64,000 nucleotides of DNA, taken from Arcobacter siniprincipis. Its GTDB lineage: Bacteria > Campylobacterota > Campylobacteria > Campylobacterales > Arcobacteraceae. The stretch spans positions 558,001 through 622,000 of the forward strand of contig NZ_CP182343.1 in the NCBI RefSeq assembly GCF_048571125.1. Direction: 5' to 3'. Within the stretch, counting starts at the first letter, position 1, and each line of letters starts with the position of its first letter. This document shows positions 8,137 through 16,559 of the stretch, piece by piece. The position numbers and the translations under genes were made by a program. The notes beneath the pieces were generated by a model, which was given only the letters and a program-made list of their open reading frames with translations, had not been told where the DNA came from and did not search any database.

Positions 8137-8882
8137 TTTGCTTCCTTTTTAGCTAAGAAGGGTAAATTTAATAAAGTAACATTCCCTTGTTTTTTTGCAA
8201 TTTTTATAGCTGTTCTTATATTTGATTTTGAAGTGCTATCTATGATTTCTTCCCATTTATTTGTTTCTTTATTAAAGTAACCATAGTTTTTCAAATCCAA
8301 ACTTTGATAATATAAGGCAACTCTTCCAAGACGCAAAATGTTGTAGCTAGTATTGCCTATTTTTTCTTGATATGCTTCTATTGTTTTTGCATAATCATAT
8401 TCAATTTTAAAAGCTTCAAGAATAATTCTAAATTTTTCATTTGTTTTTATATCTGCTTTTGTAAGACTTTCTTCAAGTCTTTTTACCCTATCTTCTCTTT
8501 CTTGTAGTAAAAAGGGTGTATCAGACTTAATTAATACTTTTAAAGAACTAATCATCTCTAACATTAAAGGATAGATATTCTTTTTTGTTTGTTCAATATC
8601 TATGAGCTGTTGGTCCATACTTTGTAGCTCTTCTTTTTGAGATACAATGATTTTTTCTAACTGTTCATTATATTTTTGGGTATTTTTTAATTGTGCAGTT
8701 TTTTGTTTATATTGATCAAAAAGAGTTTCTCGTATATCCTCATTTTTATCAATTTTTTTCTGATAAGACTTTAGTGTATTATTGCTTTTTTGTATAACAT
8801 CAAGAGATTTATCTAAATCTGAAGCAAAAAGCCCTGATGATATAAAAGCAAAGAGTATAAGATAATTCAGTGGTTTAAACAT
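8133..8882 (-). CDS. DUF3450 periplasmic coiled-coil protein of the TonB2-like module
   Basis: This 249-residue protein has a signal peptide (LNYLILFAFISSGLFASDL) and a long helical coiled-coil region over about residues 25-125. A conserved C-terminal part contains ILRLGRVALYYQSLDLKNYG. This matches DUF3450 proteins, which precede ttpC in TonB2 clusters. The role is unknown; a periplasmic strut or adaptor for the motor is inferred. It heads the module. The 84 bp gap before it contains a Fur-like box and an imperfect dyad, so it may have its own promoter downstream of the receptor/PepSY genes. Confidence 0.85.
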   Translation of the reverse strand: MFKPLNYLILFAFISSGLFASDLDKSLDVIQKSNNTLKSYQKKIDKNEDIRETLFDQYKQKTAQLKNTQKYNEQLEKIIVSQKEELQSMDQQLIDIEQTKKNIYPLMLEMISSLKVLIKSDTPFLLQEREDRVKRLEESLTKADIKTNEKFRIILEAFKIEYDYAKTIEAYQEKIGNTSYNILRLGRVALYYQSLDLKNYGYFNKETNKWEEIIDSTSKSNIRTAIKIAKKQGNVTLLNLPFLAKKEAK

Positions 8883-8906
8883 TATTTTCCTTTTTGTTTA
8901 AATAAT

Positions 8907-8925
8907 GAGAATAGTAATCAAAATT
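8907..8925 (-). promoter_or_regulatory. Fur-like box before the TonB2-like module
   Basis: The 19 bases GAGAATAGTAATCAAAATT differ at one position from the box at 13184-13202 in front of the siderophore receptor. They resemble the A/T-rich GATAATGATAATCATTATC Fur consensus. They lie 25 bp upstream of the DUF3450 start. A related inverted copy (TTGATTAAACTATTC, 8936-8950) follows, so the gap also forms an imperfect dyad from 8909 to 8950. Iron regulation is inferred from the match and from the genes served. Confidence 0.55.
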
Positions 8926-8966
8926 AATTTAAATCTTGATTAAACTATTCTTATTCATGGTAATTA

Positions 8967-10526
8967 CTATTTTTTTATTTCTTCTGTTTCAATAAAAAAC
9001 TTTACGGGAAGTTTATACGAAAAATAAATTAGTAATATTCCTAAAAAGAATAAAACTAAATCAGTGAAGAAAATCTCATTTAATCCTAATGAAAAAGATT
9101 TAAATAGATTAAATCCACTTGTAAAGTTATGGGAAAGTGTTGCAATTATAAGTAACAAACCACTAAAAAATAGGCTATGCTTAGTTACTTTATATAAAGA
9201 TGAGATTATTTTTATATAAATAAATATAAGAATAAACACGCTATAAAATAAAACTTCTTGTACATTGTAAAGAGTATTTAACAAATTAAAATACATATAT
9301 TGTTTTGGAATTAACCAAGTTGTTGCAAATAATAAACTAGCACTTATTAATGATCCTAAAACAACTGTGTAACTCAATGGTTGTAATACCTTGTATGTAA
9401 ATTTGTCTTTTTTTGCTCTTTGCATCCACAACAATAATCCTACAGTAACACCAAATAAAATTGTAAAACAAATAATTGCAAAGATAATTCTTGGAATATC
9501 ACTAAAAGTTCTTATAAAATGCAAATAAAATACCGAATCTAAAGTTTTTTCAGTAAATGTTCCATCACTGGCACTTTTTTTAAAGATAACTTCTGCGTTG
9601 GTGCCGTTTAAGACAACATAGCTTTCATTGTATACAGAACTTATAAAAAATGATTTAGGCTCATATCCTATAAATTTAATCCTTGCATTTATATCATCAA
9701 GGTTATATATCTGTATGGCATAAAAAGAGATATGTGAAAATGAGTCCTTTGCTTTTTTATATAAAGTATTAATATCTAATGTTTTAACTTTTTGCGATGG
9801 TTCATACAGTTTTAAATCTTTATCTATTAAAATATTTTTATCTACAGTTAAAAGATTTGATGTTTTTGACTCAGTCAAATAATTAGTCATAAGAGGAGTA
9901 CTATAAATTCCTAGATTAAAAAGTGCACCAGTTAATCCAAACATAAAAACTAAGGGTAGGGTATATAATAATAAAAGTCTGTGGTATTTAGCAAAAAAAC
10001 CTTTTAGATTTTTAGTCTTTTTGTTTTTATAATTATTTTTTATGATTAAAAATACACCACTAAGGCATAAAAAGACAACAGCAACTGCTGCAAAACCAAA
10101 AATCATTTGAGCAACTAAAGATTTGAAAATACGACCATAATGTATTAGTTCAAAAAACTTTGAAATAGTAAAATTTTTTGGTTTGATTTTTTTACAGGTA
10201 TTTGGATTTAGGTAAAAGTTTGGTCTATTATTTACTTGAATTAAGTTATTTGATCTAAATTCTTTTGCTGGTAATATTAGTTTTATAAAGTCATTTCTCA
10301 TAACTTTACCATCTTCACCAACATATTTTCTTTTTGTTATCTCTTTTATGCATTTTTCGAAATTTATATTTTGAACTTCTATATTAGAAATGTGTTTTTG
10401 ACTATCCTCCCAAAAACTAACATAGGGTCTAAATATAGTTAAAATACCAAAAAATATAGAAATAAAGAAAAATAGTAAAACATTTATACCTATTAGTTTA
10501 TGTATGTTAAATAATCTTTTATTCAT
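8967..10526 (-). CDS. PepSY-domain membrane protein, probable siderophore-iron reductase
   Basis: This 519-residue protein is a multi-spanning PepSY_TM membrane protein. A helix near 10-33, another near 140-165, and helices near 185-210 and 340-370 are followed by three or four more up to residue 505. Soluble periplasmic segments lie between them. Histidines near membrane boundaries (HKLIG at the start, ELIHYGRIF, KYHRLLLLYTLPL, FYLHFIRTF) fit the haem-binding pattern of the family. Members such as FpvG reduce Fe(III)-siderophore in Pseudomonas. Here the gene lies 1 bp after a small membrane-protein gene that follows a siderophore receptor, which supports an iron-release role. The substrate is not known. 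Confidence 0.8.
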   Translation of the reverse strand: MNKRLFNIHKLIGINVLLFFFISIFFGILTIFRPYVSFWEDSQKHISNIEVQNINFEKCIKEITKRKYVGEDGKVMRNDFIKLILPAKEFRSNNLIQVNNRPNFYLNPNTCKKIKPKNFTISKFFELIHYGRIFKSLVAQMIFGFAAVAVVFLCLSGVFLIIKNNYKNKKTKNLKGFFAKYHRLLLLYTLPLVFMFGLTGALFNLGIYSTPLMTNYLTESKTSNLLTVDKNILIDKDLKLYEPSQKVKTLDINTLYKKAKDSFSHISFYAIQIYNLDDINARIKFIGYEPKSFFISSVYNESYVVLNGTNAEVIFKKSASDGTFTEKTLDSVFYLHFIRTFSDIPRIIFAIICFTILFGVTVGLLLWMQRAKKDKFTYKVLQPLSYTVVLGSLISASLLFATTWLIPKQYMYFNLLNTLYNVQEVLFYSVFILIFIYIKIISSLYKVTKHSLFFSGLLLIIATLSHNFTSGFNLFKSFSLGLNEIFFTDLVLFFLGILLIYFSYKLPVKFFIETEEIKK

Positions 10527-10527
10527 T

Positions 10528-10821
10528 TTAATCCAATCCGTAAATAATGAAAAAGAGCAATATAAAAGGAATAAAAACTTTTAATAATGCTTCAATTTTA
10601 GTTTTTGATAAAACAACCCATAATCCAATAGAAGACCAAAGTATTGGTAATAATATAATTGCAAGTACAATGTTTTCAAATATTGAGAAGTTTAATAATT
10701 GTGCAAATTTTATTAATAACAAGTAAGCAACAGCAAGGGAACCAAGTATAGAACAAAGTAGTCTTATTGCCCCTAATGAAGCATTAGTATCTTTTTTAAA
10801 TAAGTTTTTAATTATAGTCAT
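10528..10821 (-). CDS. Small three-helix membrane protein, DUF3649-like
   Basis: This protein has 97 residues, three hydrophobic helices (about 16-38, 48-70 and 77-95) and a short basic N-terminus. The segment SLGAIRLLCSILGSLAVAYL resembles the start of DUF3649-type proteins encoded next to PepSY proteins and TonB-dependent receptors, but the match is weak. The gene sits 37 bp after the receptor and 1 bp before the PepSY gene, so it is very probably part of the same iron-reduction unit. The exact function is unknown. Confidence 0.7.
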   Translation of the reverse strand: MTIIKNLFKKDTNASLGAIRLLCSILGSLAVAYLLLIKFAQLLNFSIFENIVLAIILLPILWSSIGLWVVLSKTKIEALLKVFIPFILLFFIIYGLD

Positions 10822-10858
10822 AATAGTCTCTTTTCAATAGAAGAATTAAATTCTTCCA

Positions 10859-13150
10859 TTAAAATTTATATTTCGTAGTGAACATAAATGATCTACCAGC
10901 TGTTTGGGCACTTTGTACTGAATTATTATTTACTTTAACTTCTTTATCAAATACATTGTAGATATTTAAAGAGATATCCCAGTTATTATATTTTGTTGCA
11001 ATTAGGGCATCAACAACTGTATAATCATCCACATCATAAAGTTTTTGAGGTCTGCTTGGCAAGTTAAATTGATCAGCACTTAAGGCTTTTGATTTTCCTG
11101 TATATTTAACTCCTGCACCTATTTTAAAATCACCTATTGGAGTTTTAGGGAAAGTATAATCTGTCCATAATCTTATAGAAAAGTCAGGGATATCAGCTAA
11201 ATCTCTTCCCTCATAAGCATGATTTGCCATATTTACTTCTTTTCCTGTCATTTTTGAAAATGAGAAAACTGTATTTAGATTTTCTGTAGGACTTGCAAGA
11301 ATATTAAACTCTAAACCTTTTACTTCAGCATCTCCTTGTTGTATTTTTGATCCTGTATGCTCAGGGTCATTTTGAACTATGTCTTTTTCTTTTAAACTGA
11401 ATATTGAAAGTGTAAATAAAGCATCTAAATTATTTGGTTTATATTTAATACCAGCTTCAACTTGCTCACCAATAGATGGATCAAATGTTTTTCCATCAAA
11501 TCCTGATCCAATATTACTCTGAAAAGAAGTAGAATAAGAAACATAAGGGGTAATACCATTGTCAAATAGATAACTCAATCCCAATCTTCCTGAAAGATTG
11601 TCATCTCTTTGTGAACTTTGTGTATCTGTAAGATGATCTGTTTTTTTCTGTCTTAATTTATCATATCTTAGAGAAGATGAGATAATAAAATTATTATATG
11701 TTTTTATTTGACTTTGCGCATATAAACCTGTTTGGAAAGACTCTTGCTTAAAATTGTTGAAATATGTATTTGCAGCATTTGGATTACTTGTGGCTTGTTT
11801 TTTTGTTAAATCATAAGTATATTGTGTAGCATTAGTTGTTTTTCTATCATAGTCTGAGTATTGAAAGTCTAATCCAATCAATGAGGTAAATTCTGCATTT
11901 TCTGTTTTTGCCGTATATTGTAAATTATTGTCTGTAGTAAAAGACTTTAGTTTAGAATCAATTTCAAAATATTCTAAAGGAAATTTAGTTAAATCAGGTG
12001 TCATTGTTGCTAAAAGTGGCTTTAATCCGTCTGCTGAAGGTTGAGAGTAATAATATTTCCCATCCATCTTCATAAATCTAATATTTGAACGAAATTTCAA
12101 ATCATCATTGATATTATTTTTATATACAGTTGAAATAGATTGATGACTCTTTTCAAATATTTCCTTATCTTTTAATCCAATAAGTAAATCACTAGGTAGA
12201 TTTAAAGCATTTACAGGGTTTGCTGCATTTTTTAAGTTATTAATATACAAAGAATCTGTAGCTGTAAAGAAACCAATACCTAAACTATTTAAATATGATT
12301 TAATAGTTGCTGCTTTATCTGCAATACTATTTTGATAATTTAGTATACTTTTAGAACCACTAAAACTCATTCCCAAACCTTTGATTTGGTCTTTTGCCAC
12401 TGAAGCAATAATATCTATTGAACTATTATCATCAATATAATATGTCAATGAAGGATTAAAAAAGTATGATTTATTTGTTGAATCTTGTAACTCATTATCA
12501 CCTTCTTTATATTTTCCTGTCAATCTAAATAGAGTTTTTTCATTGATAGCATCACTTATATCTGCAAAAACAGTTTTATTATTATTTGAAGCATATGAGA
12601 TACCTATTTCTTTTAAAGGTTCTATTGTAGGAGTTTTACTTTGCATATTTATAAGACCACCTGGAGCACTTGCTCCATAAAGTACAGATGCTGGACCTTT
12701 TAATACTTCAACTCTTTCTAATGCATAAGGGTCAATTTTAGGAATTAAATGACCAGCATGAAGTAGTTTCATTCCATCTAAGAATGTTGATTTATATAAA
12801 TAGCCAATACCTCTTAGTTTCCCATAGTTTGTTCTTTGATCACCATTTTCACCATATGGTTGTATAACTGATGATACATAAGAAGTGACATTTTGAATGC
12901 TTTGTGCACCAATAGTATTCATCATATCATTTGTAATGACAGATACTGATTGTGGTATTTCTGTAATATCAATATCCATTTTAGAACCTGTTGAACTTTT
13001 AGTTGCAACGATACCTTTTAATTGTCCATAAGCACTCTCTTGATATCCAATAACATCTTGTGTAATATCTGAAGATGTATCTTCTGCCTGTAAAAAAGAG
13101 CTAGTACAAACACTAATTAAACTTGCACATAATATATTACTTAACTTCAT
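10859..13150 (-). CDS. TonB-dependent siderophore receptor
   Basis: This 763-residue outer-membrane receptor has a signal peptide (residues 1-22). The plug domain contains TEIPQSVSVITNDMM and ERVEVLKGPASVLYGASAPG, the segment typical of ferric-siderophore receptors. The 22-strand barrel ends in a terminal phenylalanine (FTTKYKF), as outer-membrane barrels do. It imports a ferric chelate using the TonB motor encoded downstream. A Fur-like box lies 33 bp upstream of its start, so iron repression is likely. The ligand cannot be read from sequence. No siderophore synthesis genes are in the window, so use of foreign siderophores is possible. Confidence 0.95.
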   Translation of the reverse strand: MKLSNILCASLISVCTSSFLQAEDTSSDITQDVIGYQESAYGQLKGIVATKSSTGSKMDIDITEIPQSVSVITNDMMNTIGAQSIQNVTSYVSSVIQPYGENGDQRTNYGKLRGIGYLYKSTFLDGMKLLHAGHLIPKIDPYALERVEVLKGPASVLYGASAPGGLINMQSKTPTIEPLKEIGISYASNNNKTVFADISDAINEKTLFRLTGKYKEGDNELQDSTNKSYFFNPSLTYYIDDNSSIDIIASVAKDQIKGLGMSFSGSKSILNYQNSIADKAATIKSYLNSLGIGFFTATDSLYINNLKNAANPVNALNLPSDLLIGLKDKEIFEKSHQSISTVYKNNINDDLKFRSNIRFMKMDGKYYYSQPSADGLKPLLATMTPDLTKFPLEYFEIDSKLKSFTTDNNLQYTAKTENAEFTSLIGLDFQYSDYDRKTTNATQYTYDLTKKQATSNPNAANTYFNNFKQESFQTGLYAQSQIKTYNNFIISSSLRYDKLRQKKTDHLTDTQSSQRDDNLSGRLGLSYLFDNGITPYVSYSTSFQSNIGSGFDGKTFDPSIGEQVEAGIKYKPNNLDALFTLSIFSLKEKDIVQNDPEHTGSKIQQGDAEVKGLEFNILASPTENLNTVFSFSKMTGKEVNMANHAYEGRDLADIPDFSIRLWTDYTFPKTPIGDFKIGAGVKYTGKSKALSADQFNLPSRPQKLYDVDDYTVVDALIATKYNNWDISLNIYNVFDKEVKVNNNSVQSAQTAGRSFMFTTKYKF

Positions 13151-13183
13151 CTTTCACCTTTTAATGATCTATTTTATGATTTT

Positions 13184-13202
13184 GAGAATAATAATCAAAA
13201 TT
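13184..13202 (-). promoter_or_regulatory. Fur-like box before the siderophore receptor
   Basis: GAGAATAATAATCAAAATT lies 33 bp upstream of the receptor start and is 18/19 identical to the box at 8907-8925. Both resemble the Fur consensus, and both precede iron-uptake genes in the same orientation. The divergent serS gene starts 126 bp away and is not expected to be iron-controlled. Confidence 0.6.
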
Positions 13203-13328
13203 TAGTTAATGTAAACTAAATTTTTTACTTAACATGACAAGCAGGGTTATAATTAGAATTAACATTTTATTAGTTTAATTTGGTATTGGATATAATTTCG
13301 AAAATTAGAAAATTAAAAGTAGAGACCA

Positions 13329-14573
13329 ATGATTGATATTAAACTATTACAAAAAGATTTTGATGAAGTTGCAACAGCTTTAAATAGAAAAGGTGTTAGC
13401 CAAGATATTTTAGATAATTTAAAAGCCCTTTCAGTTGATGCAAAAGCTAAAAGACAAGAGATGGAAAATGTAACTGCCGAACAAAATTCTTTATCAAAAG
13501 AGTTTGGTAGATATAAAAAAGAGGGTCTAGATATTGCACCTTTACAAGAAAATATTAATAAACTTAAAAATCAAAAACAAGAGTTAGAAGAGCAAGTTAG
13601 AGTTTTAGAAGAAGAACTTTCATTTATAATTCTAGGTGTTCCAAATATGCCAGATAGTGATGTTCCAAATGGTGCAGATGAGAATGAAAATGTAGTATTA
13701 GAAATTATTGGAGAAAAACCAAGTTTTTCTTTTGAGCCAAAAGAGCATTGGGATTTAGGTGAGAGTAATGGAACACTTGATTTCACAAGAGGTGTAAAAC
13801 TTGCAAAATCAAGATTTACAGCTATGAGAGGTCAAGCCGCTAAATTAGAGCGAGCACTTATTAATTATATGCTTAAGTTTAACGCAGAACGAGGTTTTGA
13901 AGAGTGGTATGTTCCATTTATGGCAAATACAAATGCACTTCAAGGAACGGGACAATTACCAAAATTTGGTGATGATTTATTTAAAATAGAGGGTGAAGAT
14001 TTATATTTGATTCCAACTGCTGAGGTTGCTTTAACAAATCTATATAATGATGAAATCATACCAGTAGAAGAGTTACCTTATCTTATGACTTCTTATACTC
14101 CATGTTTTAGAAAAGAAGCTGGAAGTGCAGGAAGAGATACAAGAGGTCTTATAAGACAACATCAGTTTGATAAAGTAGAAATGGTAGCTATTACAACACA
14201 AGAACAAAGTGAAGAAGTATTTGAAAAAATGGTTTCTTGTGCAAGTGATTTATTGACTTCACTTGGACTTGCTCATCAAAAAGTTATGCTTTGTACTGGG
14301 GATTTAGGATTTAGTGCTACAAGAACTATTGATTTAGAAGTTTGGTTACCCGGACAAGGAAAATATAGAGAAATCTCTTCTATATCTAATACTAGAGATT
14401 TTCAAGCAAGACGAGCGAAAATAAGATATAAAGATGACAAAAAGAATATTTTAGCTCACACATTAAATGGTTCTTCTTTAGCAGTTGGGCGAACACTTGT
14501 GGCTATTATGGAAAACTATCAACAAGAAGATGGAACTATTACTATTCCAGAAGTTTTAAAAAAATATATGTAA
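13329..14573 (+). CDS. serS: Seryl-tRNA synthetase
   Basis: This 414-residue class II synthetase charges tRNA-Ser (and tRNA-Sec if present). The N-terminal helical hairpin that holds the tRNA long arm spans about residues 1-105 (LKNQKQELEEQVRVLEEEL). The catalytic core follows, with the class II motif 2 region CFRKEAGSAGRDTRGLIRQH and motif 3 NGSSLAVGRTLVAIME near the end. The length matches the bacterial family. It is transcribed alone, between the divergent iron receptor and a convergent regulator, with a hairpin terminator at its stop codon. Confidence 0.98.
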   Translation: MIDIKLLQKDFDEVATALNRKGVSQDILDNLKALSVDAKAKRQEMENVTAEQNSLSKEFGRYKKEGLDIAPLQENINKLKNQKQELEEQVRVLEEELSFIILGVPNMPDSDVPNGADENENVVLEIIGEKPSFSFEPKEHWDLGESNGTLDFTRGVKLAKSRFTAMRGQAAKLERALINYMLKFNAERGFEEWYVPFMANTNALQGTGQLPKFGDDLFKIEGEDLYLIPTAEVALTNLYNDEIIPVEELPYLMTSYTPCFRKEAGSAGRDTRGLIRQHQFDKVEMVAITTQEQSEEVFEKMVSCASDLLTSLGLAHQKVMLCTGDLGFSATRTIDLEVWLPGQGKYREISSISNTRDFQARRAKIRYKDDKKNILAHTLNGSSLAVGRTLVAIMENYQQEDGTITIPEVLKKYM

Positions 14574-14600
14574 AAAGTAGAAATTTATTTTCTACTTTTT
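14572..14600. terminator. Bidirectional hairpin terminator, serS / XRE regulator
   Basis: A perfect 12 bp stem (AAAAAGTAGAAA paired with TTTCTACTTTTT) has a 5-base loop TTTAT. It starts inside the serS stop codon and ends inside the stop codon of the convergent regulator. The A/T tails serve both directions. Confidence 0.8.
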
Positions 14601-15228
14601 AAAAAGAAACAGGAGTAATTACAGATAAATAAGAGGCTTTTTTTGAACTTCTATTTTCTATTTTATGTGGAATTTCAGGATTGAATCTTATACAATCACC
14701 CTGAGATAAAGCAAACTCTTTTTCATTTAAAGTGACAACAATCTCACCTTCTAATACATAATCACACTCTTCACCACCTTTAGTGTGGGGAATCAAGTGT
14801 TCCGTTATTCTATTTGGTTCCATATTTACTTGTAAGAATTCAATGTCACCTTGTAAATCAGGAACAAGCAATTCACAAGTATATTGGGGATCGGGAAAAG
14901 ATATTTTTTTCCTTTGGTTTTTTCTTACAACATAAGAAGTTTCATTGTCCAAATCTTTTGGTCTTGTGGCTAAATCACTATCTTCACTGTTTGTAAATAA
15001 ATGAGCAATAGTTACACCAAGAACCTTTGCAATCTTTCTTAAAGTCTCAACTGAACCTTGAGTTGAGCCACTTTCTAAAAGTGAAAGCATCCCATATGAG
15101 ATACCAGCATCTTTTGCTAGTTCTTTTGCATTCATCTTTTTTTCTTTTCTAAGAAATTTTATTTTTTTACCAACATTGAATTCTTCAGTCAAAATCTGCC
15201 CTTTAAGTAATAATTTCAATTCTAACAT
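14599..15228 (-). CDS. XRE-family regulator with cupin sensor domain
   Basis: This 209-residue protein has an N-terminal helix-turn-helix at about residues 22-78 (MNAKELAKDAGISYGMLSLL) and a C-terminal cupin at about 135-205 (HTKGGEECDYVLEGEIVVTL, GDCIRFNPEIPHKIENRS). The cupin holds HTKGGEE and a later H, as in small-molecule-binding cupins. XRE-cupin proteins usually control amino-acid or amine catabolism. The gene is divergent from a flavoprotein-ald-lysE cluster across a 182 bp region full of repeated A/T motifs, so it probably regulates that cluster. The ligand (alanine or a related amino acid) is inferred. Confidence 0.85.
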   Translation of the reverse strand: MLELKLLLKGQILTEEFNVGKKIKFLRKEKKMNAKELAKDAGISYGMLSLLESGSTQGSVETLRKIAKVLGVTIAHLFTNSEDSDLATRPKDLDNETSYVVRKNQRKKISFPDPQYTCELLVPDLQGDIEFLQVNMEPNRITEHLIPHTKGGEECDYVLEGEIVVTLNEKEFALSQGDCIRFNPEIPHKIENRSSKKASYLSVITPVSF

Positions 15229-15345
15229 AAATTTTCTTAACCAAATAAAATAAAATATTTAACTAAATTAAACTATTTAATAAAAATTTGTATAATATTT
15301 ATACAAAAAGTTAATAAAAATCTTAAAATATATGTTATTATTTAA

Positions 15346-15389
15346 TTATATTAAAATATATTATATTAAAATGATTTATTTTAATATAA
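15346..15389. repeat. Three copies of a 12-mer in the divergent control region
   Basis: TTATATTAAAAT occurs at 15346-15357 and 15361-15372, 15 bp apart. It occurs again inverted (ATTTTAATATAA) at 15378-15389. The flanks also pair (TATGTTA at 15331-15337 with TAACATA at 15391-15397). The array lies between the XRE-cupin gene and the flavoprotein start at 15411 and is a candidate operator. AT-richness makes some repetition expected, but exact 12-mers at this spacing are notable. Confidence 0.45.
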
Positions 15390-15410
15390 TTAACATATCA
15401 TGGATTTAAA

Positions 15411-16547
15411 ATGTTTAATAGTATTAAAAAGAATGTTGTGATTATAGGTGCAGGTTATAGTGGTATTTCCTTGGTTGAGAAAATCAGTAACAATAAAAAT
15501 CTTGAAGTAACTTTAATAAATAAAAATTTATATCATTTACATCAAACTGATATTCATAAATACATAAGTGGACAATGTGAATTGGAAGATATATCTTTTA
15601 ATTTAGAGACATATTGTATGAATAAAAAGATTAACTTTATTGAAGCTTTTGTAGAAGATATTGAATTTAAAACTAAAAGAGTAATTTTAAATAATAACAA
15701 AAATCTAAAATATGATTATTTAGTTATTGCAACTGGAAGTAAATCATTTTTTCCAAACCAAATAAAAAATATTCAAGAATATAAAGCTGATATAAAAGAG
15801 ATAGATATACTAAAAGAACAAAGAGCAAAATTTTTAGATTTATTGAACTCAAAAAAGAAAGAGAAAAATATTGCAATTGTAGGCGGTGGACTATCTGGTG
15901 TTGAGATTGCTTTAGAATTTGCAAGTGTAATAAGAAAAAGAGCTTTGACAAAAGAAGATTGTCAAATTTCTTTAATCGAACAATTTCCAGATGTGTTACC
16001 AAATATGGACTCTTTTTTAGTGAATCAGGCAAGAAAAGCTTGTGATAAATTAAATATCAAAAGGTATCATGGAGCTTTTGTCAATGAGGTAAAAGAGAAT
16101 GTAATTTATTTGAGTGATTCAAATGGGATTCCATTTGATATGGTACTTTTTTTGATAGGAGTTTCAAGTGAAAAATTATCAAATGATGAAAGTGTACAAA
16201 CCAATATTAAAAATCAATTTTTGGTTGATGAATATTTACGACTACTAAATTATGAAGAGGTTTTTGTTATGGGAGATGTAGCAGAAACAAAAGATAAAAA
16301 TGGAAACTATGTTTTACCAACAGCACAAATAGCAAAATTACATGCAAATATAGTTGCACAGAATTTATTAAATTCTATAGAAGGAAACTTATTAATTAAA
16401 AATAAATCACAGACAAAAGGAGTTATGGTAGATTTGGCAAATAAAAATACAGTAGGAATAGTTTTAGGTATAAAAGTAAAGGGCTTCATAGCTTACTTTT
16501 TAAAAAGATATATAAGTAAAACACACACAAAAATATTTAATTATTAA
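15411..16547 (+). CDS. NDH-2-like FAD/NAD(P)-dependent oxidoreductase
   Basis: This 378-residue protein has two Rossmann nucleotide-binding motifs: GAGYSGISLVEKI at about residues 13-25 for FAD and IAIVGGGLSGVEIALEF at about 154-170 for NAD(P)H. The late FAD motif VFVMGDVAE lies near 285. This is the layout of type II NADH dehydrogenases and related pyridine-nucleotide oxidoreductases. No CxxxxC redox pair is visible, which argues against a disulphide reductase. It lies 12 bp before alanine dehydrogenase, so it may reoxidise the NADH made from alanine. The electron acceptor is unknown; the short C-terminus suggests only weak membrane contact. Confidence 0.85.
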   Translation: MFNSIKKNVVIIGAGYSGISLVEKISNNKNLEVTLINKNLYHLHQTDIHKYISGQCELEDISFNLETYCMNKKINFIEAFVEDIEFKTKRVILNNNKNLKYDYLVIATGSKSFFPNQIKNIQEYKADIKEIDILKEQRAKFLDLLNSKKKEKNIAIVGGGLSGVEIALEFASVIRKRALTKEDCQISLIEQFPDVLPNMDSFLVNQARKACDKLNIKRYHGAFVNEVKENVIYLSDSNGIPFDMVLFLIGVSSEKLSNDESVQTNIKNQFLVDEYLRLLNYEEVFVMGDVAETKDKNGNYVLPTAQIAKLHANIVAQNLLNSIEGNLLIKNKSQTKGVMVDLANKNTVGIVLGIKVKGFIAYFLKRYISKTHTKIFNY

Positions 16548-16559
16548 AAGGATAAAAAG

